A stretch of DNA of 64,000 nt from Microvirga lotononidis (GTDB lineage Bacteria > Pseudomonadota > Alphaproteobacteria > Rhizobiales > Beijerinckiaceae). Below, piece by piece: positions 43,387 to 53,953 of the stretch. A model generated the notes under the pieces. It searched no databases, was not told where the DNA came from, and was given only the letters and a program-made list of their open reading frames with translations. The position numbers and the translations under genes were made by a program. The DNA lies in contig NZ_CP141048.1 of assembly GCF_034627025.1 (NCBI RefSeq), positions 186,001 through 250,000 of the forward strand, read 5' to 3'. Numbering within the stretch: position 1 is the stretch's first letter; each line of letters starts with the position of its first letter.

Positions 43387-44010
43387 TCAGTTCGCCGCGG
43401 ACAGGCCGCCGGCCTGTTCGATGAAAGCCGCGATGGCGTCGACCCCAACGCCATCGCGGATATTGCTGAACACGTAGGGTCGCTGGCCCCGCATTCGCTT
43501 CGTGTCCTCCTCCATGATCGACAGATCTGCACCGACATACGGCGCGAGGTCGATCTTGTTCACCACCAGGAGATCGGATCGCGTAATGCCGGGACCGCCC
43601 TTGCGCGGGATCTTCTCGCCACCGGCGACGTCGATGACGTAGATCGTCAGATCGGCGAGCTCGGGCGAGAAAGTCGCCGCCAGATTGTCGCCCCCGGATT
43701 CCACCAATACGATGTCGAGATCCGGAAAGCGCTTGCGCATGGTCGCGATGGCCGCAAGGTTGATCGAGGCGTCCTCACGAATGGCCGTGTGAGGGCACCC
43801 GCCCGTCTCCACGCCCATGATGCGTTCTTCCGGAAGCGCCCCTGCGACAGTGAGGAGCCGCGCATCCTCCTTGGTATAGATGTCGTTGGTGATCGCGCAG
43901 ATGTCGTAGCGTGCCCGGAGCGTCTTGCAGAGCGCTTCCATCAAGGCCGTCTTGCCGGAGCCGACCGGCCCGCCGATGCCGACGCGAAGGGGTCCCGTGT
44001 GAGATGTCAT
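43387..44010 (-). CDS. ureG: Urease accessory GTPase UreG
   Basis: 207 aa SIMIBI-class GTPase that powers nickel insertion into urease. P-loop [11 protein letters not shown] lies at residues 11-21, [18 protein letters not shown] near 66 with the nickel-binding Cys-Pro-His, [12 protein letters not shown] as the NKxD guanine motif, and the [15 protein letters not shown] switch region. Start ATG 44010 overlaps the ureF stop (ATGA). Confidence 0.95.
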   Translation of the reverse strand: MTSHTGPLRVGIGGPVGSGKTALMEALCKTLRARYDICAITNDIYTKEDARLLTVAGALPEERIMGVETGGCPHTAIREDASINLAAIATMRKRFPDLDIVLVESGGDNLAATFSPELADLTIYVIDVAGGEKIPRKGGPGITRSDLLVVNKIDLAPYVGADLSIMEEDTKRMRGQRPYVFSNIRDGVGVDAIAAFIEQAGGLSAAN

Positions 44011-44708
44011 GAGCGAAAGAGCCTCGTATACTGGTTTTCATGATGGAATGAGCCTAGATCGGCGCGGAAGGTCGAGCCGCCGATATCGTCGAGCGCCAGG
44101 TTCATCCCCTGCCGCGCGATATCCTGCACGATCTCGGCCAATGCAGCAGAGACGCGGATGCCCGCCGTCTGCCCGATGGGCGCGAGTCGGATGGCGGCGG
44201 AGACGAGCGTCTGCACGAGCCCGAAGAGGTAGGCCTGCGTCGTGATCGGCAAGGGAACACCATGGGCTGCCGCCGCCATGCCAATCGCGACGGGAAAGGC
44301 AACGTCTCCTTCGAGCCCGAACAGGCGCGGCGAAGGCCATGCGGCGAGCGTCGCATCGAGGAAGCTGCGTCCCTGCTGGCTGGTTTCGAGATGGAGTTCG
44401 GCGGATGGCGCGAGGGCGAGAGCGAGTTCGTTCACTGTCTCAAGGGCTTCATGGTCGCCTTGCTCGACGGCACGATAGGCGTGGTTCAGGAGAATGGCAT
44501 CGTTGCGCCCGAGTCCGAGCATGAGCAGATCGGTCAACCATGCGACGAGACTTGCTTCATCGCTCACGTCACCGGCTTCCACGGCCCATTCCAACGTGTG
44601 CGAATAGGCATAGCAGCCGACCGGATAGGAGGGCGAGAGCCACGCGAAAAGCGGCAGGATCGCCGCCTCTCCTCTCCATCCCGGCGTTTTCGGGGAACCG
44701 TCATCCAT
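44007..44708 (-). CDS. ureF: Urease accessory protein UreF
   Basis: 233 aa all-helical scaffold that docks UreG onto the UreD-urease complex. Typical segments: [27 protein letters not shown] near residue 20, [20 protein letters not shown], and [17 protein letters not shown] near the C-terminus. ATG 44708 overlaps the end of ureE by 8 bases; longer in-frame starts would run into ureE. Confidence 0.92.
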   Translation of the reverse strand: MDDGSPKTPGWRGEAAILPLFAWLSPSYPVGCYAYSHTLEWAVEAGDVSDEASLVAWLTDLLMLGLGRNDAILLNHAYRAVEQGDHEALETVNELALALAPSAELHLETSQQGRSFLDATLAAWPSPRLFGLEGDVAFPVAIGMAAAAHGVPLPITTQAYLFGLVQTLVSAAIRLAPIGQTAGIRVSAALAEIVQDIARQGMNLALDDIGGSTFRADLGSFHHENQYTRLFRS

Positions 44709-45180
44709 GACCGTGCCTATGGTGGTGAGAAGGCCCGCCATGCTCGTGATGGTGATAGGCACCGCGCACGGGCCGGAAGGGGCGCTCGACGATCTCGACC
44801 TTGGCGCCGAGCCCCAGCAGCATATCGACCAGCACATGGTCGTAGGCGATGTAGATCGCCTCTCGTGCGATCTCCGCCGGGACATGCCGATTTCCGATGT
44901 GCCAGGCAACGGTCAGGAGGTCGAGCGGATCCTCCGTCGTGATCTCCACGAGCTTTTCCGGTGCGGCCCGAACCTCGACGAGCCAGCCGCTTTCGAGCCG
45001 GATGGCGTCGCCGTCCTCCAGCACATCTGCCTTGTCGAGATCGAGCAGGAAGGCGGTCCCGCCATCGGCATTGAGCATGATGCGGCGGCGGTGCCTGTCG
45101 CCATGATCCAGGGTGATGACGTCGACGATGCGATCCTGCTCGACGGCATCTCGGCGGATGATGGATGTGGCGCGGATCAT
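44701..45180 (-). CDS. ureE: Urease accessory nickel metallochaperone UreE
   Basis: 159 aa. The N-terminal domain holds [26 protein letters not shown]. The C-terminal metal-binding domain has [15 protein letters not shown], with the conserved His near residue 100, and ends in a His-rich tail ([18 protein letters not shown]) that should bind several nickel ions. Starts 1 base after the ureC stop. Confidence 0.93.
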   Translation of the reverse strand: MIRATSIIRRDAVEQDRIVDVITLDHGDRHRRRIMLNADGGTAFLLDLDKADVLEDGDAIRLESGWLVEVRAAPEKLVEITTEDPLDLLTVAWHIGNRHVPAEIAREAIYIAYDHVLVDMLLGLGAKVEIVERPFRPVRGAYHHHEHGGPSHHHRHGHG

Positions 45181-45181
45181 G

Positions 45182-46909
45182 TCAGAACAGGAAATAGCGT
45201 TGGGCCATGGGAAGAACCTTCGCGGGCTCGCAAACGAGCAGCTCGCCGTCGGCGCGGACGTCGTAGGTTTCGGGATCGACCTCGATCATGGGCGTCGCAT
45301 CGTTGAGCACCATGTCCTTCTTGCCGATCCCGCCACGCACGTTCTCGACGGCGACGAGTTTCTTCTGAACGCCGAGCTTTGCCGCCAGGCCGTTCTCCAC
45401 TGCTGCCTTCGACACGAACGTGAGCGAGGTCGTGGAAAGCGCCCGGCCGTAGGCGCCGAACATCGGCCGATAATGCACCGGCTGCGGCGTCGGGATCGAG
45501 GCATTGGGATCGCCCATGAGGGCCGCCGCGATGGCGCCGCCTTTGAGCACGAGATCGGGCTTCACGCCGAAGAAGGCCGGCGTCCAGACCACGAGATCGG
45601 CGAGCTTGCCGACCTCGACCGACCCGATATGCCTGGATACTCCATGGGCGATGGCCGGATTGATCGTGTATTTCGCGACGTAACGGCGGGCCCGAAAATT
45701 GTCGTTGTCGCCGGCCTCGCCGGGCAAAGCGCCGCGCTGCACCTTCATCTTGTGCGCCGTCTGCCACGTGCGGATGATGACCTCGCCGACGCGGCCCATC
45801 GCCTGGCTGTCGGAGGACATCATCGAGAGCGCCCCGATATCGTGCAGGATGTCCTCCGCCGCGATGGTCTCCTTGCGGATGCGGCTCTCGGCGAAGGCGA
45901 GATCCTCAGGGATCGACGGCGAAAGATGGTGACAGACCATGAGCATGTCGAGATGCTCGTCGATGGTGTTCACCGTATAAGGGCGCGTCGGGTTGGTGGA
46001 GGACGGCAGGACGTTAGGCAGGCCCGCCACCTTGATGATGTCCGGCGCATGGCCACCGCCCGCTCCCTCGGTATGGAAGGCGTGGATCGTCCGACCCTTG
46101 AACGCCGCGATGGTATCCTCGACGAAACCGGATTCATTGAGCGTGTCGGTGTGGATCATCACCTGCACGTCATAGGCATCGGCGACGGAAAGGCAGCAAT
46201 CGATTGCCGCCGGAGTCGTACCCCAATCCTCGTGCAGCTTCAGCGCGCAGGCACCGGCCTCGACCATCTCCACCAGAGCGTCCGGCTTCGAGGCATTGCC
46301 CTTGCCCGTGAAGGCAAGATTCATCGGGAAGGCGTCGGCCGCCTCGATCATGCGGGCTATATGCCATGGTCCCGGCGTGCAGGTGGTCGCGAAGGTGCCC
46401 GTCGCAGGACCGGTTCCACCACCCAGCATCGTGGTGATGCCGGACATGAGCGCCTCCTCGATCTGCTGCGGACAGATGAAGTGGATATGGGAGTCGAAGC
46501 CGCCGGCCGTGATGATCTTGCCCTCGCCGGCGATGATCTCCGTACCCGGTCCGATGATGATGTCGACATTGGGCTGCACGTCCGGATTGCCCGCCTTGCC
46601 GATGGCGGCGATCAGCCCTCCCCTGATGCCGATATCGGCCTTCACGATTCCCCAATGGTCGAGAATCACCGCATTGGTGATGACCGTGTCGAACGCCCCC
46701 TCGGCGCGTGTCGTCTGCGCCTGCCCCATCCCGTCGCGGATCACCTTGCCGCCGCCGAACTTCACCTCCTCGCCATAGGTGGTGAAGTCTCTCTCCACTT
46801 CGATCACGAGAGCCGTGTCGGCGAGGCGAATGCGGTCCCCCGTTGTCGGGCCGAACATGTCCGCATAGCCGGATCGCGGCAGGGAGGCTGGCTTTCTTGC
46901 ATTCGACAT
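45182..46909 (-). CDS. ureC: Urease alpha subunit UreC
   Basis: Catalytic subunit hydrolysing urea to ammonia and carbamate; 575 aa. Visible active-site parts: [14 protein letters not shown] (two nickel-ligand histidines), the carbamylated Lys in [12 protein letters not shown] near residue 220, the flap with [20 protein letters not shown] (Cys/His of the mobile flap), and [10 protein letters not shown] with the nickel-ligand Asp. ATG 46909 overlaps the ureAB stop as TGATG; a GTG one codon upstream is less likely. Confidence 0.96.
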   Translation of the reverse strand: MSNARKPASLPRSGYADMFGPTTGDRIRLADTALVIEVERDFTTYGEEVKFGGGKVIRDGMGQAQTTRAEGAFDTVITNAVILDHWGIVKADIGIRGGLIAAIGKAGNPDVQPNVDIIIGPGTEIIAGEGKIITAGGFDSHIHFICPQQIEEALMSGITTMLGGGTGPATGTFATTCTPGPWHIARMIEAADAFPMNLAFTGKGNASKPDALVEMVEAGACALKLHEDWGTTPAAIDCCLSVADAYDVQVMIHTDTLNESGFVEDTIAAFKGRTIHAFHTEGAGGGHAPDIIKVAGLPNVLPSSTNPTRPYTVNTIDEHLDMLMVCHHLSPSIPEDLAFAESRIRKETIAAEDILHDIGALSMMSSDSQAMGRVGEVIIRTWQTAHKMKVQRGALPGEAGDNDNFRARRYVAKYTINPAIAHGVSRHIGSVEVGKLADLVVWTPAFFGVKPDLVLKGGAIAAALMGDPNASIPTPQPVHYRPMFGAYGRALSTTSLTFVSKAAVENGLAAKLGVQKKLVAVENVRGGIGKKDMVLNDATPMIEVDPETYDVRADGELLVCEPAKVLPMAQRYFLF

Positions 46910-47529
46910 CACAGCGCTCCCATCACACCCTGGCGGAACCCATAGACCTCGCGCTTGCCGGACAGCGGGACCAGCACCACCTCACGCGTGGCGCCGGGCT
47001 CGAACCGCACCGCCGTACCGGGCGCGATGTCGAGCCGCATGCCGCGGGCCTTCTCGCGATCGAAGGACAGGGCCGGGTTGGTCTCGAAGAAATGGTAATG
47101 GCTGCCGACCTGAATCGGCCGGTCGCCCGTGTTGGCGACCGTGAGAACGGTGCGCTCGGCTCCTTCGTTGAACACGATCTCGCCCTCCTGCGCGGTCACT
47201 TCGCCGGGCACATCCTTCGAGGCCGCGCCACGGATCGGATGATGCACGGTCACGAGCTTGGTTCCGTCGGGAAAGGTCGCCTCCACCTGCACGTCATGGA
47301 TCATCTCGGCGATACCTTCCATCACCTGGTCGGCGGTGATGACATGGGCGCCGACCTCCATCAGCTCGGCGACGGAACGCCCGTCGCGCGCGCCCTCGAC
47401 AACCGTATCGGTGATGAGGGCGATGGCTTCCGGGTGATTGAGTTTCACGCCGCGCTCCAGCCGCCGGCGCGCGACCATGGCCGCCATGGCGATCAGGAGC
47501 TTGTCTTTTTCACGGGGAGTGAGTTGCAT
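46909..47529 (-). CDS. ureAB: Fused urease gamma-beta subunit (UreA-UreB)
   Basis: 206 aa carrying both small urease subunits in one chain. Residues 1-100 match gamma ([23 protein letters not shown], ending [12 protein letters not shown]). Residues about 105-206 match beta ([52 protein letters not shown]). In most bacteria these are separate genes; fusion is known from Helicobacter and some alphaproteobacteria. No frameshift is needed to join them. Lies between ureD and ureC. Confidence 0.93.
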   Translation of the reverse strand: MQLTPREKDKLLIAMAAMVARRRLERGVKLNHPEAIALITDTVVEGARDGRSVAELMEVGAHVITADQVMEGIAEMIHDVQVEATFPDGTKLVTVHHPIRGAASKDVPGEVTAQEGEIVFNEGAERTVLTVANTGDRPIQVGSHYHFFETNPALSFDREKARGMRLDIAPGTAVRFEPGATREVVLVPLSGKREVYGFRQGVMGAL

Positions 47530-47538
47530 GGTTCGACC

Positions 47539-48393
47539 CTAGCTGAGCCAGACACGAGGCAAGGGCTCGCCGCGAAAGGCGAGCAGGAACGGGATTACGG
47601 CAGTGCGGAGCGCTTCGACCTTCATCGCGCAGAAGCGGACGGCGAGAAGGCCGTTCCATGCGCTGGCGGCGGCATCGCAGCCATCGACGGAAGCGAGATG
47701 CTCGCGCACCGCGTCCAGGCGCGCTTCCGCATCGGGCGCCGCGTGGATCAACGTGGCGAAGGCACGGGCTCCCTTGCCGACGACGGGCTTCTGAAGAAGA
47801 CGATCGATCGGGCCGTCGAGCCGCAGGGTATCGGCATAGACGAGGCGCCCTCCTCGACGAATGCGCCAGCGATCCTCGAACAATCCGTCCACGATGCTCT
47901 CCGCCCGCGCCTCGCGCCCGAACACGACGGCCTCGAACAAGGTCAGGCTCGCATTCGCGGTCATTTCGGCAGAGAGGCTCCGGCGAAGGCGCGCCTTGTC
48001 GAACAGGATCGTTTCCTGCGGCAGCCAATCGAGCCGCGCCTCGGCCGCCACTTTCAGATCGACTGCGAGTTCGGCCACCGGACCGTCCGAGCGATAGACC
48101 TTCTCGGCCGCCGGTGTCGCCACCGTGACGGCCGCGCCGGACCGCGCCTCGATCTGGACGGCAAAGCGGTCGCCGCAGGCGATGCCGCCTGCCGTGTTGA
48201 CGAGAACGGCATCGAGCCCGCTCCCCCGGCTCTTGGGCAGCCTGATCCGCATGGATCCGCTCTCTTCGATCCGCATGGGCCGCGTGCGGCCATCCAGGCC
48301 GGCTGCGCTGAACGCAACCCGCCCGACCGCTCGCTGACGCTGTCGATCGATGGATGGGGAGACGCCATCAAATGGCCAAGCGCTGACGGACAT
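47539..48393 (-). CDS. ureD: Urease accessory protein UreD
   Basis: 284 aa scaffold protein for the urease activation complex. Family pieces: GRVAFSAAGLDGRTRPMRIEESGSMRIRLP, NTAGGIACGDRFAVQIEARSGAAVTVATPAAEKVYRS and WLPQETILFDKARLRRSL. Tandem ATGs at 48396/48393 follow GAGGGAG and overlap the 3' end of urtE by about 26 bases, joining the urea transporter and urease into one transcript. Confidence 0.92.
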   Translation of the reverse strand: MSVSAWPFDGVSPSIDRQRQRAVGRVAFSAAGLDGRTRPMRIEESGSMRIRLPKSRGSGLDAVLVNTAGGIACGDRFAVQIEARSGAAVTVATPAAEKVYRSDGPVAELAVDLKVAAEARLDWLPQETILFDKARLRRSLSAEMTANASLTLFEAVVFGREARAESIVDGLFEDRWRIRRGGRLVYADTLRLDGPIDRLLQKPVVGKGARAFATLIHAAPDAEARLDAVREHLASVDGCDAAASAWNGLLAVRFCAMKVEALRTAVIPFLLAFRGEPLPRVWLS

Positions 48394-49069
48394 CATCTCC
48401 CTCAAGCGCCAAGCGGTCGCCGTGCTGGACAATCTCGCCGCGCTCCATCACCACGAACCGGTCGGCCAGATCGCGGGCGAAGTCGAAATACTGCTCGACC
48501 AGAAGGATGGCCATATCCTTCCGATCACGCAAGTAGGTTATCGCTCGGCCGATATCCTTGATGATGGAGGGCTGGATGCCTTCAGTGGGCTCGTCGAGCA
48601 CGAGCAGGCGCGGCCGCGTGACCAGGGCCCGCCCGATGGCCAGTTGCTGCTGCTGGCCGCCGGAGAGATCGCCACCGCGCCGGCCCAACATGGATTTCAG
48701 GACCGGAAACAGATCGAACACCTCCTCAGGGATCGTCCTCTCGCCACGCTTCAGGGGGGCAAATCCCGTCTCGAGATTTTCCTTCACGGTCAGCAGTGGA
48801 AAGATCTCGCGGCCCTGCGGGACATAGGCGATCCCGAGCGCCGCGCGCTCGAAGGGCTTGAGGCGGGCGATATCGCGGCTTTCGAAATGGATGCTTCCGC
48901 TCGCAATCGGGCGCTGCCCGGTGATGGCGCGCAGCAACGACGTCTTGCCGACGCCGTTCCGGCCGAGCACGCAGGTGACCTCGCCGATGGAGGCGCTGAC
49001 GGAGACGCCGCGCAGGGCCTGCGCGGCACCGTAATAGAGAGAAAGGTTCTCGACAGAGAGCATCGTCAT
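48368..49069 (-). CDS. urtE: Urea ABC transporter ATP-binding protein UrtE
   Basis: 233 aa LivF-like ATPase. Walker A GRNGVGKTS, signature LSGGQQQQLAIGRALV, Walker B RLLVLDEPTEGIQPSI (the GIQPSI tail is typical of UrtE) and VEQYFDFA. ATG 49069 overlaps the urtD stop (ATGA). Position between urtD and ureD fixes the assignment as urea-specific. Confidence 0.92.
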   Translation of the reverse strand: MTMLSVENLSLYYGAAQALRGVSVSASIGEVTCVLGRNGVGKTSLLRAITGQRPIASGSIHFESRDIARLKPFERAALGIAYVPQGREIFPLLTVKENLETGFAPLKRGERTIPEEVFDLFPVLKSMLGRRGGDLSGGQQQQLAIGRALVTRPRLLVLDEPTEGIQPSIIKDIGRAITYLRDRKDMAILLVEQYFDFARDLADRFVVMERGEIVQHGDRLALEGDDVRQRLAI

Positions 49070-49818
49070 CGTCCCAGATAAACCTCGACGACCCGCTCGT
49101 TCGCGCTCACCGCATCGAGCGTGCCTTCGGCGAGCACGGAGCCTTCGTGAAGGCAGGTGACCTTCACGTCGAGGTCGCGCACGAAGGTCATGTCGTGCTC
49201 CACAACGATGACGGCCTGCGTCTTCGCGATGTCGCGCAGGAGATCGGCCGTATCGGCGGTCTCCTGATCGGTCATGCCGGCAGCGGGCTCGTCGATCAGC
49301 AGGAGCTTCGGCTGTTGCGCCAGCAGCATGCCGATCTCCAGCCATTGCTTCTGGCCGTGGGACAGTTCTCCCGCCTTGCGGTGACGATGCGCAGTCAGGC
49401 GCACCCGCTCAAGAAGGGCGTCGATGCGCTCGCGCTCCCGGGCGGTGCGCCGCGACAGCAGCGTGGCAAAGGCCGAACGGTTCTCCTTGAGGGCGAGCAG
49501 GATGTTGTCCTCGACGCTGTGCATCTCGAACACGGTCGGCGTCTGGAACTTGCGGCCGATCCCGAGTTCGGCGATCGCCGCCTCGTCGAGCGCCGTCAGG
49601 TCGTGCGTGCCCTCGAACAGGGCGGTGCCCTCGTTCGGACGGGTCTTGCCGGTGATCACGTCCATCATCGTGGTCTTGCCCGCACCGTTGGGGCCGATGA
49701 TGGCGCGCATCTCCGCGTGATCGACCGCGAGAGACAGGGCATTCAAGGCCCGGAAGCCGTCGAAGGACACGGAGACATTGTCGAGATAGAGAAGCGTCGG
49801 GGTGATGGGTGCCGCCAT
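49066..49818 (-). CDS. urtD: Urea ABC transporter ATP-binding protein UrtD
   Basis: 250 aa LivG-like ATPase. Walker A GPNGAGKTTMMDVITGKT (the MMDVITGKTRP string is typical of UrtD), GRKFQTPTVFE, signature LSHGQKQWLEIGMLL and Walker B KLLLIDEPAAGMT. Three bases downstream of urtC. Confidence 0.92.
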   Translation of the reverse strand: MAAPITPTLLYLDNVSVSFDGFRALNALSLAVDHAEMRAIIGPNGAGKTTMMDVITGKTRPNEGTALFEGTHDLTALDEAAIAELGIGRKFQTPTVFEMHSVEDNILLALKENRSAFATLLSRRTARERERIDALLERVRLTAHRHRKAGELSHGQKQWLEIGMLLAQQPKLLLIDEPAAGMTDQETADTADLLRDIAKTQAVIVVEHDMTFVRDLDVKVTCLHEGSVLAEGTLDAVSANERVVEVYLGR

Positions 49819-49821
49819 GGT

Positions 49822-50958
49822 CTACTCCGCCGCCTGCGAGACCGTCTCGGGCACCGGCCGGGACTTCATCCTCCGGGCGGCGCCCGTCCAGAGATCCGTG
49901 GCGGCGCCTAGGATCCCGCGCGGCATCAGGAGCGTGACGAAGACGAAGAGGCCACCGAGGGCGAAGAGCCAGAATTCCGGCAGCACGCCCGTGAACCAGG
50001 TCTTGCCCGCATTCACCAGGAACGCACCGAGAATGGGGCCGGCCAGCGTTCCACGGCCGCCGACCGCCACCCAGATGACCAACTCGATCGAATTGGCCGG
50101 CGCGAACTCGCTCGGATTGATGATGCCGACCTGCGGCACGTAGAGCGCGCCCGCAACACCCGCCAGCATGGCCGAGAGCGTGAAGACGGCGAGCTTGTAG
50201 TGCTCGACGCGATAGCCGAGGAAGCGCGTGCGGCTCTCCGCGTCGCGAACTGCGACGAGCACCTTGCCGAACTTCGAATTGACCACCCAACGGCATAGCA
50301 GATAGCCGCCGGCCAGCGCCCCCACGGACAGGACGAAGAGGACGATGCGCGTCGAGGCGGACTGAATTGGGAAGCCGAGGATGTCCTTGAAGTCGGTCAA
50401 TCCGTTATTGCCACCGAAGCCCATGTCGTTGCGAAAGAAAGCGAGCATCAGAGCGAAGGTCATGGCCTGCGTGATGATGGAAAGGTAGACGCCGGTCACG
50501 CGCGAGCGGAAGGCGAACCATCCGAACACGAAGGCCAGAAGTCCCGGCACGATGAGCACCATGAGGGCTGCGAACGGAAACCAGTCGAAACCCTGCCAGA
50601 ACCAAGGCAGCTCCTTCCAGTTCAGGAACACCATGAAGTCAGGAAGGATCGGATCGGCATAAACTCCGCGCGGACCGATCTGGCGCATGAGGTACATGCC
50701 CATCGCATAGCCCCCGAGCGCGAAGAAGGCGCCATGCCCGAGAGAGAGAATGCCGCAGAAACCCCAGATCAGATCGACCGAGAGCGCCAGCAGGGCAAAA
50801 CAGACATACTTGCCGATGAGCGGCACGAGATGGTCCGACAGGTGGAGCGGCGATCCCGGCGCAACGGCCACGTTCAGGACCGGCACCAGAATGGCGGCCG
50901 CTCCGAGCAGGAGGAGGACGATGATGCTATGGCGATCGAGCACCGATTGCGTTGTCAT
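49822..50958 (-). CDS. urtC: Urea ABC transporter permease UrtC
   Basis: 378 aa LivM-like permease with about ten hydrophobic segments. Characteristic UrtC pieces: LIWGFCGILSLGHGAFFALGGYAMGMYLMR, a roughly 35-residue loop with YADPILPDFMVFLNWKELPWFW, SKFGKVLVAVRDAESRTRFLGY and VWVAVGGRGTLAGPILGAFLVN. ATG 50958 overlaps the urtB stop. Confidence 0.92.
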   Translation of the reverse strand: MTTQSVLDRHSIIVLLLLGAAAILVPVLNVAVAPGSPLHLSDHLVPLIGKYVCFALLALSVDLIWGFCGILSLGHGAFFALGGYAMGMYLMRQIGPRGVYADPILPDFMVFLNWKELPWFWQGFDWFPFAALMVLIVPGLLAFVFGWFAFRSRVTGVYLSIITQAMTFALMLAFFRNDMGFGGNNGLTDFKDILGFPIQSASTRIVLFVLSVGALAGGYLLCRWVVNSKFGKVLVAVRDAESRTRFLGYRVEHYKLAVFTLSAMLAGVAGALYVPQVGIINPSEFAPANSIELVIWVAVGGRGTLAGPILGAFLVNAGKTWFTGVLPEFWLFALGGLFVFVTLLMPRGILGAATDLWTGAARRMKSRPVPETVSQAAE

Positions 50959-52544
50959 GCTTCGACCGCCCTGCCTTTGAGCGCGAAGAGACCGCGCGGA
51001 CGCCTCTGGATGAAGAGAATGATCGCGATGAGCAGGACGATCTTGCCGAGCACCGCGCCCGCATAGGGTTCGAGGAGCTTGTTGGCGACGCCGAGCGTCA
51101 TCGCACCGACCAGCGTGCCCCAGAGATTTCCGACGCCGCCGAACACGACCACCATGAAGCTGTCGATGATGTAGCCCTGCCCGAGATTGGGGCTGACGTT
51201 GTCGATCTGCGAGAGCGCCACGCCGGCAATTCCGGCGACGCCGGATCCGAGCCCGAAGGCCAGGGCATCGATGCGGTTGGTCCTGATGCCCATGGAGCCC
51301 GCCATGCGCCGGTTCTGCGTGACGGCGCGGACATAGAGGCCGAGCGCGGTGTAGCGCAGCACGAGGAGCAGAGCCGTGGAGACCGCGAAGGCGAAGACCA
51401 CGATGGCGATGCGGTTATAGGTGAGGCTCAAGCCCCCGATCTCCAGCGCGCCGCTCATCCAGGCGGGCGTGCCGACCTCGCGGTTGGTGGGGCCGAAGAT
51501 CGTGCGCACACCCTGCTGAAGAATGAGGGACAGTCCCCATGTGGCCAGAAGCGTTTCGAGCGGCCGGCCATACAGGAAGCGGATCACCGTCCGCTCGATG
51601 AGAATGCCGATCAGCCCGGCCACCAGGAAGGCGAGCGGCAGCGCGATGAAGAGCGATGCGCCGAAAAGGCCGGGAGCGTGGTTTCGGATCACCTCCTGCA
51701 CGAGGAAGGTCGTGTAGGCTCCGATCATGACCATCTCGCCATGGGCCATGTTGATGACGCCCATCGTGCCGAAGGTGATGGAGAGACCGATCGCGGCCAG
51801 CAGCAGGACCGACCCGAGGGAGATCCCGTACCAGACGTTCTGCACGCCGTTCCAGAGCGCAAGCCGGGAGCGAATGCCGTCGACGGCCTTGCTCGCGGCA
51901 TCGGATACCTCCGTGGGCGTTCCGGATGGCAGGGAGGACAGGAGCGCCAGCGCCTCCTGGTCGCCACGGGCGCGCAGGGTTTCGATGGCGGCGAGCTTGT
52001 CGGCCGTTGAAACATCGGCTTTGCCGAGGAGAACGGCCGCGCGGGCGCTTTCGAGCGCCTCTCTCACGCGAGCGTCGCTCTCCTGGGCGATGGCCCGCTC
52101 GAGGGTCGGAAGCGCCGCTGCATCGCGCGAGCGGAAGACCGCGCGGGCGGCATCGAGCCGTATGTCGGACTGCGGGCTGAGCAACGTCATGCTGCCGAGC
52201 GCGGCTTCGACGGCGCGGCGGACACGATTGTTGACCCGCACCGGCTTGGCACCCGCAGGAGGTGCGACCGCCTGCCCTGTCGCGGCATCGACGAACCCGC
52301 CTGCGGCCTCGCGGATATAGACCCGGCCCGCAGCGGCCATCAGCCGTCCGTCGCGCAGGGCTTCGACGAGGCTCATGGCCTGCGTATAGCCGCTGGTCGC
52401 GACGGCGCCGATCGCCGCCTCTGTATCGGCATAGCTGTCGGTCGCGAATTTGGGCAGGGCGTCCTCATAGGGGCCAGCCATGGCGGCCGACATCGTCCCG
52501 ATGAGCAGAACGATGGCCTGCAGAATGCTGCGCAAGCTGGTCAT
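50955..52544 (-). CDS. urtB: Urea ABC transporter permease UrtB with long N-terminal domain
   Basis: 529 aa. A signal-like N-terminus (ILQAIVLLIGTMSAAMA) and about 210 residues of repetitive helical sequence (EAALGSMTLLSPQSDIRLDAA; LPTLERAIAQESDARVREAL) precede the LivH-like permease core, which starts near residue 240. Core motifs: GLSITFGTMGVINMAHGEMVMIG, RNRMAGSMG-like loop (TQNRRMAGSMGIRTNRID) and DSFMVVVFGGVGNLWGTLVGA. The extended N-terminus is typical of UrtB and separates it from amino-acid LivH. Confidence 0.93.
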   Translation of the reverse strand: MTSLRSILQAIVLLIGTMSAAMAGPYEDALPKFATDSYADTEAAIGAVATSGYTQAMSLVEALRDGRLMAAAGRVYIREAAGGFVDAATGQAVAPPAGAKPVRVNNRVRRAVEAALGSMTLLSPQSDIRLDAARAVFRSRDAAALPTLERAIAQESDARVREALESARAAVLLGKADVSTADKLAAIETLRARGDQEALALLSSLPSGTPTEVSDAASKAVDGIRSRLALWNGVQNVWYGISLGSVLLLAAIGLSITFGTMGVINMAHGEMVMIGAYTTFLVQEVIRNHAPGLFGASLFIALPLAFLVAGLIGILIERTVIRFLYGRPLETLLATWGLSLILQQGVRTIFGPTNREVGTPAWMSGALEIGGLSLTYNRIAIVVFAFAVSTALLLVLRYTALGLYVRAVTQNRRMAGSMGIRTNRIDALAFGLGSGVAGIAGVALSQIDNVSPNLGQGYIIDSFMVVVFGGVGNLWGTLVGAMTLGVANKLLEPYAGAVLGKIVLLIAIILFIQRRPRGLFALKGRAVEA

Positions 52545-52614
52545 GCGATCACTTCGAACGGAGGATTGGGCGAGGACGGCCCGCAGGCCGCCCTCGTTGG
52601 AATGCGTGCCTAGA

Positions 52615-53904
52615 TCACGCGCCGCACTTCTTCGTGACGGTGTTGTAGTTGCCGCACTTGAGATCCTTCCAGTCGGCGATCAGGTCCTTCGAGCCTTCGA
52701 GATACTTCGACCAGGCATCGCCCGGGACGAGCGCATCCGTCTGAGAGACGGTTTCGAACTGCCCGTCCTCCTTGATCTCGCCGATGAGAACCGGCTTGGT
52801 GATGTGATGGTTCGGGAGCATCTTGGAAACGCCGCCGGTCAGGTTCGGAACCTCGACACCCACGATGGCGTCGATCACCTTGTCGGGATCCGTGCTGCCG
52901 GCCTTCTCGACAGCCTTCACCCACATGTTGAAGCCGATCACGTGCGCTTCCATCGGGTCGTTGGTGACGCGCTTGTCGTTCTTGGTGAAGGCTTTCCATT
53001 TCTCGATGAAGGCCTTGTTCTCGGGCGTGTCGACGGACTGGAAGTAGTTCCAGGCGGCAAGGTGCCCGACGAGCGGCTTGGTGTCGATGCCGGCAAGCTC
53101 TTCTTCGCCGACGGAGAAGGCCACGACCGGGATGTCCGTCGCCTTCACGCCCTGGTTGGCGAGTTCCTTGTAGAACGGCACGTTGGCATCGCCATTGATG
53201 GTGGAGACGACGGCCGTCTTCTTGCCGGCCGAGCCGAACTTCTTGATGTCGGCCACGATGGTCTGCCAATCGGAATGACCGAAGGGCGTGTAGTTGATCA
53301 TGATGTCCTCGGACTTCACGCCCTTGGACTTCAAGTAGGCTTCGAGAATCTTGTTGGTTGTGCGCGGATAGACATAGTCGGTGCCGGCGAGGACCCAGCG
53401 CTCGACCTTTTCCTCCTTGGCGAGATAGTCGACGGCCGGAATGGCCTGCTGGTTCGGCGCGGCGCCCGTGTAGAACACATTCCGTTCGCTTTCCTCGCCC
53501 TCGTATTGCACGGGATAGAAGAGGATGCTGTTGAGTTCCTTGAACACCGGCAGCACGGATTTGCGGGACACGGAGGTCCAGCATCCGAACACGGCCGCGA
53601 CCTTGTTCTGGCTGATCAGCTCGCGGGCCTTTTCGGCGAAGAGAGGCCAGTTGGACGCGGGATCGACGACGACCGCCTCGAGCTTCTTGCCGAGCAGACC
53701 GCCCTTCTTGTTCTGCTCGTCGATGAGCATCAGCATGACGTCCTTCAACGTCGTCTCACTGATCGCCATCGTGCCGGACAGAGAGTGCAGAACACCGACC
53801 TTGATCGTCTCCTGCGCTTGCGCCGTTCCCATGACAGCGCCGGAGACCAGCGCGGCGGAGGCCAGCGCCATCAGGTGTCTGCGGGTCATCTTCAACATCG
53901 ACAT
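52615..53904 (-). CDS. urtA: Urea ABC transporter substrate-binding protein UrtA
   Basis: 429 aa periplasmic urea receptor. The signal region MLKMTRRHLMALASAALVSG carries a twin-arginine-like TRRHLM and is followed by AQAQETIKVGVLHSLSGTMAISE. Typical UrtA strings: LFAEKARELISQNKVAAVFGCWTSVSRKSV, YPVQYEGEESERNVFYTGAAPNQQ and ADWKDLKCGNY. ATG 53904 has GGGAGAGG upstream; the frame continues 49 codons further through the promoter, which is not coding. A sigma-54-type promoter lies 50 bases upstream. First gene of an apparent 12-gene operon ending with the nickel permease. Confidence 0.95.
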   Translation of the reverse strand: MSMLKMTRRHLMALASAALVSGAVMGTAQAQETIKVGVLHSLSGTMAISETTLKDVMLMLIDEQNKKGGLLGKKLEAVVVDPASNWPLFAEKARELISQNKVAAVFGCWTSVSRKSVLPVFKELNSILFYPVQYEGEESERNVFYTGAAPNQQAIPAVDYLAKEEKVERWVLAGTDYVYPRTTNKILEAYLKSKGVKSEDIMINYTPFGHSDWQTIVADIKKFGSAGKKTAVVSTINGDANVPFYKELANQGVKATDIPVVAFSVGEEELAGIDTKPLVGHLAAWNYFQSVDTPENKAFIEKWKAFTKNDKRVTNDPMEAHVIGFNMWVKAVEKAGSTDPDKVIDAIVGVEVPNLTGGVSKMLPNHHITKPVLIGEIKEDGQFETVSQTDALVPGDAWSKYLEGSKDLIADWKDLKCGNYNTVTKKCGA

Positions 53905-53953
53905 AGGTCCTCTCCCTTGGCCGCCCTGTTTCAGGTGCAACACCGGTCGATTA

